Source: Welwitschia mirabilis (lineage: Eukaryota; Gnetophyta; Gnetopsida; Welwitschiales). From it: 64,000 nucleotides of DNA. The DNA lies in NCBI GenBank assembly GCA_051453625.1, contig JBOZIK010000001.1, positions 102,237,210 through 102,301,209 of the forward strand, written 5' to 3'. The notes under the pieces were generated by a model. The model made no database searches, was not told the DNA's origin, and was given only the letters and a program-made list of their open reading frames with translations. This document shows, piece by piece, positions 11,560 through 20,945 of the stretch. Both the position numbers and the translations under genes were made by a program. Position 1 is the first letter of the stretch. Every line of letters begins with the position of its first letter.

Positions 11560-12803
11560 TTCTTATTATCAAGATTTGCGCTTCACAAAATACAGCCAAA
11601 AGAAAAGCATTCTTACTATCCATCCATTCAAATATTTTAGCAAGAGCATCTCTTCAGTTACTTCTGTGAGGGCAATATTCAGCAAGTAGTGGACAAAGAA
11701 ACATCCTTTTGAAAAAGCAACAAGAAGTCCACTGCTTCAATACCACTAGTGAAAACATAGCCAGTGATGGACCTCCTTCTGTCCTTGCAACCAGCAAAAC
11801 TCGCATCCAAAAATCCACCAATATATCGTCTCTTGCCTTCAAAACACAATGTGTCATATTGTGCCTTTTCGGGCATCAAAGTGCTTTACTCCTTGCCGAT
11901 GTTTGAGATCTAGAGATGGAAACACCCCCCATGGCATATGCAGTATCAAGGCAAGTACAAACAATTGCATACATGATTGTTACCAACCATTGAAGTACAA
12001 GGAATAGAGGCAATTTTTGTTTTGTCTTCCTTTATTTTTAGACAATCCTTCTAGTCAGTTGGAAATGTTAGACCAATGGAGTGCTTACAAGATTGCAGTT
12101 TTTCATAATAAATTGTTCCAACACTTTGTCAATGAAATAAGATTCGTTCAACCAAAGCATAGGCAGCCAAGATCTTTCATTACAAATCGTTTTCTCATTT
12201 GAGATTTCAGTTTTTTTAATCTTGTTAAACATCATTTCCTATCCAAACTATGTCATCGACCTAAGTAACAAGATGTCAATTTTCCTTGTCATTGTCCCAT
12301 GTATGCACGTAGATCCTTCACATCCCAAATACTGTTGCGTCTACATAAAATGGTCAAATTCTTATACCATCACCTAGAGCTGCTTGGAGCCAGACAAGCA
12401 TCTTCTCAATTTGCATAATAGCTCAGAATTAGATATGCTACCAAGGACATAATGATACAGAAAGAGGCATGTTTCACAACAACAAAGAACATTTTAATGA
12501 AATTAACACCTGCCTTTCCCTTGAAGCCTTTAGCCTTTAACCTTGTTTTATATCTTTTCTCAGCCTTGGCCTCTTTCATCCTATAAAGCCACTTGTGGGG
12601 AAAAGCATGCTTGCTTTTTAGAAAATGTATAGGGTTCCATGTTTAGTTACACAAACACCCTCCCCTCTTGCATTGCTCAATCCTTGTTTCAACATTTGGA
12701 TTGCCACTGGCTTCTTTAGGCAACTCAAGATCACCATCATTAGTATAGAAAACATAATTAGAGGACTACATACGTTGTAAGCCCTTCTCTGTCTCGTAGA
12801 CCT
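11560..12803 (-). pseudogene. Ty1/copia (Tork/TNT1-like) pol remnant: RT and RNase H
   Basis: Minus-strand reverse transcriptase/RNase H gene in pieces. Reading right to left: an RT N-terminal block with RYKTRLKAKGF (about 12500-12590, compare the family motif RyKARLVAKGf). Next comes a degraded active-site strand ending VDDIVWIG (about 12240). Then KVLEQFIMKNCNLVSTPL (about 12080-12135), close to the Tork/TNT1-type motif KVLERFNMKNCxPVSTPL. TIMYAIVCTCLDTAYAMG (about 11930-11985) matches SLMYAMVCTRPDIAYAVG. RNase H has DASFAGCKDRRRSITGYVF (11700-11840), then ALTEVTEE. Stops and frame changes separate the blocks, so it is dead. It ends abruptly at 12803, where the Sirevirus LTR begins. Its upstream integrase part is on the far side at 24430-24760. 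Confidence 0.8.
12799..12803 (+). repeat. Left target-site duplication of the Sirevirus (gacct)
   Basis: Five bases directly before the 5' LTR read gacct. The five bases after the 3' LTR (23698-23702) read ggcct. The single difference is a G/A transition. Five bp is the usual copia duplication length. Confidence 0.7.
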
Positions 12804-12942
12804 TGTTGGAGAAATACCTTTCAATGATGACTGATAGTGTAGAAGGCTTTCAAGAAGATACTCATAGTGAAGGAATTTCCAGAAAAACATTTAGTTCTAT
12901 GAAACATGTGCAACCCAAAGAAATCTGAAGGCTGAACTAGCC

Positions 12943-13215
12943 AAGATGTCCGACCTGTAAAATCAGGACGTCCATGTATCTACACAGTTGAAAATATAGG
13001 GACATCCGGCCTGCAAAATCAGGACATCCCACCTGGCACTAGGTTTGCTAGTATGGGGAAATTCGGATGATAAACCAGGACGTTCGACCTTGTACTCAGT
13101 AGGTCAATAATGGAATGCTTGACAAATAGTCACAAGACATTTGAAACTCTTCTCAGTTTTGACAGTAAAAGTTTTTACAACCAGGATATCCAGTTATTCT
13201 TGAATGGGACGTCTG
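12943..13215 (+). promoter_or_regulatory. Array of GGACGTCC-type palindromes in 5' LTR (U3)
   Basis: At least seven related sites: gatgtccgacc (about 12945), ggacgtcc (12966-12973), ggacatcc (13000-13007), ggacatcc (13022-13029), ggacgttcgacc (about 13078), ggatatcc (about 13184) and gggacgtctgg (about 13207). The full palindrome contains GACGTC, the plant bZIP C-box core. Most copies deviate by CG-to-TG or CG-to-CA changes, as expected when methylated CpG decays. The array lies 150-420 bp upstream of the TATA box, a sensible enhancer position. A role in transcription is inference. Confidence 0.6.
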
Positions 13216-13364
13216 GCCACGTGAATGTTGAAGCAAAACGTTAAATTATGTGAACGTTGGGTACAGAAACAAAAGTGCAAACAGCTAGAAGGCGAACACA
13301 AGAGGCACACTTGTCAAGATCATATCTTCAGTAATCATCATTATTTGTTTATGTATGTACTCCA

Positions 13365-13372
13365 TATAAAAG
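13365..13372 (+). promoter_or_regulatory. LTR TATA box (5' LTR)
   Basis: TATAAAAG in the context tccatataaaaggag, conserved in the 3' LTR at 23202-23209. It would start the element's transcript ~30 bp downstream. Confidence 0.7.
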
Positions 13373-13566
13373 GAGTTGTAAAAAAGTCAAAACACACTCT
13401 CTGATTTCTGAAAATACTTGTGTCTGTACCAAAAGAGAGATTATCACTCTAGATATGTATTTGTTCTGAACTAGGCAAATATTTCTTCTCTAATTGTACT
13501 AAGTGTTGATGTTCTATGTCTAAAACACTCAAAAACATCAGTCTTTCTTCTCTAACTATTGCTGCT

Positions 13567-13742
13567 CTAGAAAAGCAAGGATTTCAGTAACTGAAACCTT
13601 GGGTNNNNNNNNNNNNNNNNNNNNNNNNNNNNNNNNNNNNNNNNNNNNNNNNNNNNNNNNNNNNNNNNNNNNNNNNNNNNNNNNNNNNNNNNNNNNNNNN
13701 NNNNCTAGAAAAGCAAGGATTGCAGTCACTGAACCCTTGGGT
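13567..13742. other. 100-N gap inside the 5' LTR with 38-bp duplicated flanks
   Basis: Gap at 13605-13704. The 38 bp before it (13567-13604, ctagaaaagcaagg...cttgggt) recur after it (13705-13742). The 3' LTR has the segment once, at about 23403-23440, so the duplication is an assembly artefact. Confidence 0.9.
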
Positions 13743-13997
13743 GAAGGGTTTGATTGTATTAAAAGGATTTTTGAACTAAGGGAACAAGAGATTAAAGGTT
13801 GTTGCTATCACCTAAGAGTGGAATAGGCTAAATAGCCAAACCACTATAAAACTTCTAGTGCACTGTAAGTTTTGTGTATTTTTGTCTTTTATTCTAAGTT
13901 TGCAGTTTTAATGCATGTAAGCTATTAAATCTATTTTCAAGTATAATTTTAGAAAAACCCTATTCACCCCCCTCGAGGGTATTTTCAATCCTAACAA

Positions 13998-14016
13998 TTT
14001 GCATCAGAGTCTGGTT
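13998..14016 (+). other. Primer-binding site, initiator Met tRNA type (degenerate)
   Basis: Directly after the LTR end, TTTGCATCAGAGTCTGGTT resembles the usual copia PBS TTGGTATCAGAGCCTGGTT, complementary to the 3' part of tRNA-iMet. There are about four mismatches, consistent with age. Confidence 0.75.
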
Positions 14017-14060
14017 GCTCTAGATTAGGATTTTTATTGTCTTTACACGATTTCTCAAAG

Positions 14061-15014
14061 ATGGCATCAATAAGCTACACAAAAGGACAATCCATCTTGA
14101 GACCCTTCTTATTTTCTGGTTCAAACTGTGCCTATTTGAAAACAAAAATGGCTATCTTCTTACAGTCCCTAGAATATGACATCTACGAAATGGTCCAATT
14201 CAGATACGTCTATCCCACCAAGGAAGTTAATGGTAAATATGTTCCAAAGCCCAAAAGTGAGTCGGATCCGGATGACAAAAAGGCTACTCAAATGAATGCT
14301 AAGGCTATGAATGCTTTGATATGCATCTTGTCCCTTGAGAAGTACAACAAAGTAGTTCAATGCACAACGGCTCAAGAGATTTAGGAGACCCTAAGGGTTT
14401 ATTATGAAGGAACCAATGTGGTTAAGAACACCAAAATACAAATATCAACCACTAAGTTTGAAAATATCCAGATGAAAGACTTAGAGACTATAGCAGAATA
14501 CACTTCCAAAATGACTAATACAGTGAATAGTATGTGGGGATTGGGAAAAGCAGATCCACAAAACAGGGTTGTCAGGAAGATTCTCAAAAGCCGTACAAAG
14601 AAATTCAAACCCAAAATTACAGCTATAGAGGAAATTCATGGCATATGAAGCCTCCTTAGAAACTGAAGAAGAACCTCCCAAAAGGAGAAATATTGCATTG
14701 AAAAAGAACCTCCCAAAAGGAGAAATATTGCATTGAAAGTTTGTTCTAAGGACGAAAAAGATAGTCAGTTTAGTGAAGATCTGGAAGATGATGGGCCAGC
14801 TTGGCTCTCTTGGCTAAAAACTTCAAAATATTCTGCAAGAAAAAATGGGGCAGTCTTTGAAACGAGGTATGGACAAAGGAAAGTACTCTTCTAGTTCTAG
14901 TCAATGCTATGAATATAAAGGATATGGTCATATTGCCTCTGAATGTGCTAACAAAATGAAAGAAAAGCCAAATAAAAACAAAGGGAAAAAAGCACTGAAA
15001 GCCACAGTAATTTG
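14061..15014 (+). pseudogene. Sirevirus gag (pseudogene)
   Basis: Starts at ATG 14061 with MASISYTKGQSILRPFLF, the usual Sirevirus gag opening, ~65 bp after the LTR. TAG at 14382-14384 replaces a probable Trp (AQEI-stop-ETL against expected IWETL). The frame then continues through VKNTKIQISTTKFENIQMKD and an MTNTVNSMWGLGK block. A 35-bp tandem duplication at about 14668-14740 shifts the frame because 35 is not a multiple of three. A zinc knuckle follows at 14905-14946, CYEYKGYGHIASEC, in which the second Cys of C-x2-C-x4-H-x4-C has become Tyr. A SINE at 15015 cuts the coding region. Family role: capsid/nucleocapsid. Not functional here. Confidence 0.85.
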
Positions 15015-15272
15015 TTAATGTCGTTGTCACAGGTCTTACATGACACCTACATAGGACTTACACTTGCCCACCAAGCCGAGGGAAGAGCCTCATGTACACC
15101 CAAGCTAGCACTAGGCAGAGATTATACCCTAGCCAAGATGAGGAGACTAAGGTACTACCATGGTTATTTTTATTAGGGCTAATCACAAACCCTTTGGTTC
15201 CTTATGGGGATTTGAACCCTTGACCACAAGGAAATCACTAACCGAACTTAACTAGTAAGCTAGGGCCCTTGC
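15015..15272 (-). mobile_element. tRNA-derived SINE inserted in Sirevirus gag-pol
   Basis: On the minus strand the head (about 15266 downward) has an A-box-like element (TAGCTTACTAGTTAAG) and a perfect RNA polymerase III B box (GGTTCAAATCC, 15209-15219), with starts about 44 nt apart, as in tRNA-derived SINEs. The segment interrupts gag-pol between the first zinc knuckle and the acidic linker, and has no retrotransposon coding potential of its own. Tail and target-site duplication could not be placed exactly, so both edges are approximate. A full tRNA gene is excluded because the arms do not fold into a proper acceptor stem. Confidence 0.65.
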
Positions 15273-16500
15273 CCGAGATGAACAATATCTTAACTTTGGA
15301 CTAATCTCAATAGTCGAAGAGATAAGCAAATCTTTAGATTTCGGTTTCATTGCTAATGAAAATAAGGAAATGAACCTGAAAATAATGATGAAAGCATAGC
15401 CCAAGCATATGAGACATTGTGTAATGTAAGCCTTGAGCTTGGAAAGAAAAATCTTCATCTGAAAAAACAAGTGAGTGAGTTGGAAAACAAATTAGAAGAT
15501 GTTACATATAAGATCAAGTCCCTTTCCAAGGAATTAGACCAAGCCAACAAAACTCCTAAACGCCTTGCAAATGGGAAGAAGAATCTCAACTGATTATTGG
15601 GGATAGGTAGGAGATCAAATGACAAGTATGGAATTGGAACATCTTTTGGTATGTCTTGCACTCACAATTTCTTTGGCTCAAGCATTAAACATTGTTCCTT
15701 TGGAAATACTAATCTCAAATGTTTATATTGCCAAGAGTATGGCCATATTCAGTTTTCTTGTCCTTACAAAAAGTCTCTATTTTTTAGTTATAAGTATAAT
15801 CTTAGTTTTCAAAGAAAAGCTCAAATTGTGCCATCAAAGACTAGGACAACAAGAAATAACTGGCAATGGGTAAGAAAAGATTTTGTGAAATCCTTATTTG
15901 CTCATGTTGCTTTTAAAGTTCAAGAGAGCACAAAAAGGTACCTGGATAGTAGTTGTTCTAGGCACACGACTAGTGACAAAAACCTGTTAGCGTCATTTCC
16001 AGAATATAATGGAGGAGAGGTAACATTTGGTGATAACAATAAAGCACACATTGTTGGTAAGAGTTTCATTGTTGCANNNNNNNNNNNNNNNNNNNNNNNN
16101 NNNNNNNNNNNNNNNNNNNNNNNNNNNNNNNNNNNNNNNNNNNNNNNNNNNNNNNNNNNNNNNNNNNNNNNNNNNNGGAGGAGAGGTAACCTTTGGTGAT
16201 AACAATAAAGAACACACTGTCGGTAAGAGTTCCATTGTTGCAAACGAACATCATCCAGTAATCCATGATGTTTACCTAGTAAATGGTCTTAAATATAATC
16301 TTTTGAGTGTTTCTCAAATTTGTGATACAAGAAATGTAGTTTCCTTTTATAAAGACAAACGTGTGATTAGAAATGCCTTTACTAACAATGTTGTGTTAAT
16401 TAGTAAGAGGTCCAACTGTATGTAGCAATGTTGTCTTAATTAGTAAGAGATCCAACTGTATGTATGTAATTTGCAACCAAAATAAGAATGGTAAAGGATG
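15273..16500 (+). pseudogene. Sirevirus gag 3' part, second zinc knuckle and protease (pseudogene)
   Basis: After the SINE an acidic/coiled region (ISIVEEISKSLDFGF, then a Lys/Glu-rich helix) leads to an intact CCHC knuckle CLYCQEYGHIQFSC (15720-15761). Next is the aspartic protease motif RYLDSSCSRHTTSDKNLL (about 15937-15990). The active-site Asp is kept, but the family's D-S-G has become D-S-S. The following GGEVTFGDNNKAH block occurs twice, on either side of the 100-N gap 16077-16176 (66-bp flanks at 16011-16076 and 16177-16242). Copia protease has this block once, so the duplication is probably an assembly artefact. A 40-bp tandem duplication at about 16386-16465 breaks the frame. Confidence 0.82.
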
Positions 16501-17645
16501 TTTTATAGTGTAGGCAGATGAAGTAGATATCTAGCATAGGAGACTAGGCCATATGAACCTGAAGGATCTTAAGACTATCTCTTCCAATGAGATTGTTCAT
16601 GGCATTCCAAAGCTGAATGTGCCGCAAGCTAAGGTACATGATTCATGTCTAAAAGGTATAATTACAATATCTAGCTTTAAACCCAAAAGGGATATAACTT
16701 CTAGCAAACTTCTTAATCTTATCCAAATGGACTCGGTTGGGCCAACTCAGTCAAGAATCATAGGAGGTAAAAGGTATTTCCTTGTGATGGTAGATGACTA
16801 CCCCGTCTTTGTTGGGTCTCATTCCTTTCTAGCAAGGATAACAAACTTGACATGTTTATTAAGGTGTGCAAGAGAATTCAGAATGAGAAAGGGTACACTA
16901 TAAAACAAATTCGATCTGATCATTGCGGTGAGTTTGAAAATGAGAAGTTCGAGAATTTTTATAACAACAATGGAAGTCATCATCAATTCTCTGCCCCAAG
17001 AACCCCTTAGTTAAACGTAAAAACAGAATCTTAATTGAGATGGCAAGAACGATGTTAAATGAGCATGCTCTTCCACAACATTTTTGGGCTGAAGTAGTAA
17101 ATATGGCTTGTTATATAAGTAACAGAGTTTTTCTAAGATCTGGACTAAAAAGGACTACATATGAGCTTTGGTATAGTAAGAAGTCCAATATAAGTTATTT
17201 CAAAGTTTTTGCAAGTAAATATTCTATTCTTAAAGATAAAGGTCAAATAGGAAAGCTTGAATCTAAATTTGATGAAGGTATCTTTCTTGCTTACTCTGCA
17301 ACTAGTAAGGCATATAAAGTCTATAATAAAAAATCCTATAAGGTTGAAGAAATAGCTCATGTAAGAGTTGAGGAAACTAATCTAATCAATAGAGGTGAAG
17401 AAAAGAATGATGAGGGCATATGTATTCCCTCTCCCTCTATTAAAGTTCAAGCCTACACCTTAAGAGAAATCAATGAGGATAAGAATCCCCAAAAATGCTC
17501 CTCCCTTCTTTTACGAACCAAAAGGGATCATCCAAAGGACAACATAATAAGTGATTCTTCCATGGGAAGAACAACTAGAAGCAGTAAGCATGTTAACCAC
17601 AGCTTCCTGCGTTTTTTATCTAGCATGAAACCAAAGACCTTTTAG
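16501..17645 (+). pseudogene. Sirevirus integrase (pseudogene)
   Basis: HHCC start HRRLGHMNLKDLK (about 16534), preceded by a TAG where Trp is usual. The core has VGPTQSRIIGGKRYF and then VMVDDY (first catalytic Asp, about 16787). The second Asp is in RSDHCGEFEN (about 16915), in a different frame. The third catalytic position reads VKRKNR (about 17010) instead of VERKNR: the Glu is now Lys, a G-to-A change. The C-terminal part is a clean 201-codon frame (17040-17645), with MARTMLNEHALPQHFWAEVV, NRVFLRSG and DEGIFLAYSATSKAYKVYNK, matching the Sirevirus GKR-type end. Integrase inserts the cDNA. This copy cannot be active. Confidence 0.88.
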
Positions 17646-18158
17646 GAAGCAAAACATAATGAAGCACGGATGTTGGCCATGTAAAAGGAGCTGAATCAGA
17701 TTGAGCAAAACAAAGTATGGGATATAGCACCCCCTTCAAATGCTAAGCATGTTATTGGAACTAAGTGGGTGTCCAAAAATAAGAGAAATGAGAACCACAA
17801 CTTAGTCAAACAAGATAAGATTGGTAGCTCAAAGTTACTGCCAACATGAAGGGATCAACTATGGTGAGACTTTTGCTCCCATTGCCAAGTTAGAAGCTAT
17901 TTGCATGTTACTTGCTTTTGCTTGTTTTCATAAAATGAAACTATTTCAAATGGATGTTAAAAGTGCCTTTCTGAATGGTTATAAGGAAATGTGTGTAGTC
18001 CAATCTCCTAGATTCGTAGAGCCAAAAATTTTCAACCATGTTTTTAAAATAAATAAAGATATATATGGTTTAAAACAAGCCCCTAGAGCATAGTTTAATA
18101 GGCTAAATACTTTTCTTACGTCAAATAGATTTTCTAAAGGAAATGCTAATCCTGTTAG
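17646..18158 (+). pseudogene. Sirevirus reverse transcriptase, 5' half (pseudogene)
   Basis: Starts around EARMLAM and NKVWDIAPPSNAKHVIGTKWV. After a frame change, a 90-codon open stretch (17821-18090) has MVAQSYCQHEGINYGETF, the core KLFQMDVKSAFLNG (motif A with catalytic Asp) and YGLKQAPRA. That stretch ends in TAG where the family has Trp (RAWF). RT then stops at FSKGNANP (18158), exactly where an inverted LTR begins. It resumes after the gap at 19733. Confidence 0.88.
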
Positions 18159-19632
18159 GATCGAGAAAACACCCTAGAGGAGGGATGAATAGGGTTTTTA
18201 ACTTTATTTGAAAAATAAAACAATAATAAGCGCAATGAAATAGAAGCCAAAACTAAATAATGCACATGAACAAAATTACCAAATTCTTATAGTGGTTTGG
18301 CTCTCCAAGACTACTCCACCTACAAGAGGCAGCGTAAGCTTTCAGCTTCTTGGTCCCCTTAATCAACAAGTCACTTCAGTACAACCACCCTTTAGCCAAG
18401 ATTGAAATCACAAGATTTGTTGTTGCTTGAGCAACACTAGAGAATAATAGAAAGAAGCTAATGAGGAATTAGCCTTAGATGCTTGGATTCACCAGCATGA
18501 GTTACATTTGGGGAAGCATAGTAATCCTTAGTTCAGATCAGATCCGATCAAAAAGAGAGAGTTCTGGATTTGTTATACAAAATATATTTTCATAGTTCTT
18601 CTCGTTAGAATGAAAGAAACTTTGATTTATAAGAGGTTTTCAATGGAGAAAACCCTAAGGACTGCTTGTCTAGATGAGTGTGCCATCAGCCTCCAAAACT
18701 TAGCCGTTTATCCTTTGAGATCTGTGTCCAACGTTTATATGAACTTCTTTTTCTGCGGTAACAGATAGTTAACCGGACGTCCCTTGAGAAAAGTTTAGAT
18801 GTCCTAGTTTTAAAGATCATTTTTTAACAAAGAATTGAGACATGGGTTGGACGTCCTAGTTCTGAGTCTCGAACGTCCCAGTACAATATAACCAATCACA
18901 AGCCCAGATGTCCTAGGTAAAATGGCAAACATCCCAGTGAAGTTTTCCATGTGCAGGTCTAGACATCCCAAGTCAAACAGCAGATGTCCCAGTATAGTTT
19001 CCTGTGTGCAGTTCCAGACGTCCCAGGTTAAGGGGCGAACATCCCATCATTTTGTTTGCTTGGCCTAAGTTTGTTGCTTCACAAGACAAGATTCTTGGGC
19101 TGAGTTTGTGTTCCTCGTTATGCTTCTATTGCTCATCTTTAAAACATGCTTTTACTCAACATCCTTTCTATTAACCATATCATACTTCTTCAGAATATCT
19201 TTAATAGATTATGTTTGGTTGATAAATATTCCATACTCTAATTGCTTAATTTGTAATCCAAGAAAAAAGTTTAATTCACCTACCATGCTCATCTTAACTC
19301 CTTCTACATAAGTATGGCGAATTCTCGAGAAAGCAAGATTTTTGTTGAGCCAAACACTATATCATCAACATAGATTTGCACTATCAATGTATCTTTGTTC
19401 TTATGTTTAACAAGTAGAGTAGGATTAGCATTTCCTTTAGAAAATCCATTTGATCTAAGGAAACCATTCGGCCTATCAAATTAAGCTCCAGGGGCTTGCT
19501 TTAAACCATACAAAGCTTTGTTTAGTTTATTAACATAATTAAGGAATTTAGGATCTACAAAACCTGGAGGTTAGGCTACATATACTTCCTCATTGATATA
19601 CCTGTTTAGAGAGCACTTTTGACATTCATTTA
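18159..19632 (-). mobile_element. Inverted copia segment (LTR plus RT) nested in the Sirevirus RT
   Basis: At 18159 the plus strand reads TGTTAGGATCGAGAAAACACC, the reverse complement of a Sirevirus-type LTR 3' end (compare 13975-13996 and 23676-23697). An inverted LTR-like stretch continues to about 19107-19160, with a GGACGTCC-type array at 18775-19045. It differs from the host LTRs over most of its length, so it is a related but distinct family. Minus-strand RT follows without an RNase H between: YIKDILKK-type end near 19190, an intact YVDD-type catalytic motif (IQIYVDDIVFGSTK, about 19345-19390), FSKGNANPTLL (about 19425), YGLKQAPGA (about 19495) and a start near MNVKSAL (about 19625). 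It runs into the N-gap 19633-19732, which hides the right junction and any target duplication. Confidence 0.75.
18775..19045 (-). promoter_or_regulatory. Array of GGACGTCC-type palindromes in the inverted LTR
   Basis: Sites include ggacgtcc (18775-18782), gatgtcc (about 18810), ggacgtcc (about 18852), gaacgtccc (about 18879), gatgtcc (about 18906), aacatccc (about 18929), gacatccc (about 18963), gatgtccc (about 18984), gacgtccc (about 19017) and aacatccc (about 19039). Spacing is roughly 20-35 bp in the second half. Same core and same CpG-decay pattern as in the host element's own LTRs. Confidence 0.6.
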
Positions 19633-19732
19633 NNNNNNNNNNNNNNNNNNNNNNNNNNNNNNNNNNNNNNNNNNNNNNNNNNNNNNNNNNNNNNNNNNNN
19701 NNNNNNNNNNNNNNNNNNNNNNNNNNNNNNNN
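19633..19732. other. 100-N assembly gap at the right edge of the inverted insertion
   Basis: Minus-strand RT lies to the left and plus-strand RT to the right, so the insertion junction falls in the gap. The flanks are not direct duplicates. Confidence 0.9.
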
Positions 19733-20640
19733 ATGAAAAAACATTCTCATTGCTCAGATATATGTTGACAATATTGTGTTTGGGTCAACTAAGAACTCGC
19801 TTGCTCTAGATTTCGATTGCCTAATGTGAAATGAATTTGAAATGAGTCTTGTAGGTGAATTAAATTTCCTTTTAGACCTTCAAATCGAACAATATTAAGA
19901 TGGAATCTTTGTTTGTCAATCCAAATATATTCAAGAAGTCTTAGCCAAATATAATATGATTGATTCAAAGGCGACCAAGACACCTCTATCCATAAATGTC
20001 AAAATTAGCAAGGATGAATTAGGCAAGAAAGTAGATCAAAAGTTATATCGAGAGCTAATTGGGAGCTTACTGTATGTCGTTGCTAGTAGGCCTGATATTA
20101 CTTATAGTGTAAGATTATGTGCTAGATAGTAATCAGATCCTAAAGAGTCTCATTTGATTCAAGTTAAAAGAATTTTATAATATCTTAAATTGGCTCAAAA
20201 CTTTGGTCTTTGTTATTCTTATGACACGACTTTGGATCTTGTTGGATATAGTGATGCTGATTAGGCAAGATTGGTTGATGATACAAAAAGTATGGGTAAC
20301 TGCTTAGTTTCTTGGCTCAATAGAAAGCAAAACACCATTTCCTTATCCATAGCAGAGGCAGAATATTTTGCTGTTGAAGCATGTTGTTCTCAGCTTTTGT
20401 GGATAAAGCAGATGATGATCGATTTTGGTATTAAGGTAAACTCAATCAAACTCTACTATGATAACACGAGGGTTATAATTATTACTAAAAAACTAGTTTA
20501 GCACTCTCGAACCAAGCACATTATTATCAGACATCACTTCATTCATGAGCAGGTTCAGAACAAATGATCAAATTGTTGATTTTATGACTAAAAGATTATG
20601 CAAAGATAAATTTGTTTATTTTAGAAAGAATTTGGGAATT
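19733..20640 (+). pseudogene. Sirevirus reverse transcriptase 3' half and RNase H (pseudogene)
   Basis: Resumes with LIAQIYVDNIVFGSTKNS: the RT catalytic YVDD has become YVDN (about 19763-19774), which should abolish polymerase activity. Then FEMSLVGELNFLLDLQIEQ, YIQEVLAKYNM, VDQKLYRELIGSLLYVVASR and PDITYSV (connection). RNase H has GYSDAD (first Asp) followed by TAG for the expected Trp, SIAEAEYFAVEACCSQLLWI (catalytic Glu) and KLYYDNTRVI (Asp), to about 20500. HSRTKHIIIRHHFIHEQV follows after another stop. Several in-frame TAG codons replace Trp or Gln. Confidence 0.88.
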
Positions 20641-20839
20641 CGGGCCAGCCCCCATATAGCTTAATTTGTTTCAGATTCATGAACCTGCTTTGTCATCATA
20701 TCAATTTCTTAATCTTAAATGCTTGTCTCATTTTTGTGTAAATTGAGTTTAATTGTTAAGACTTCATTATCTTACTAGAAGGATTTTTCTGTAGTCAAAA
20801 ACTTGTGTTGTATCTATGATTTTGATCCCGGTCATCCAA

Positions 20840-20945
20840 CTATTTAAGCCCAGATGTCTTGGACTTCTTTTCTTCTAAAGCCAAGGAATTAACACCCAGA
20901 CGTCCCGCATAAAAATTCCGGACATTCACCCTTGACGCGGACGCA
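20840..20945 (+). promoter_or_regulatory. GGACGTCC-like motif cluster between pol and the 3' ORF
   Basis: Contains cagatgtcttgg (about 20851), cagacgtcccg (about 20898) and ccggacattcacc (about 20918), then gacgcggacg (20933-20942). These resemble the palindrome arrays of the LTRs but lie inside the element ~150-240 bp before the ATG of the 3' ORF. A separate promoter for that ORF is possible, as is a fragment of LTR sequence. Inference. Confidence 0.4.

Larger units (their letters stand above)
12804..13996 (+). repeat. Sirevirus 5' LTR
   Basis: Begins TGTTGGAGAAATACC and ends TTTTCAATCCTAACA (TG...CA with TGTT/AACA inverted ends). Length is 1,193 as written, including the 100-N gap at 13605-13704 and a 38-bp flank duplicated across it. 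Removing both leaves 1,055, against 1,056 for the 3' LTR. It contains a TATA box at 13365-13372 and an array of GGACGTCC-like palindromes at 12943-13215. Confidence 0.93.

Noticed and set aside
15200-15272. Possible functional tRNA gene on the minus strand
   Set aside because: B box is perfect but the acceptor and anticodon arms do not pair properly. The context fits a SINE head.
18159-19107. Inverted LTR as a third copy of the host Sirevirus LTR
   Set aside because: Only the ~40-bp 3' end and the motif array resemble it. Most of the length does not align, so it is a different family.
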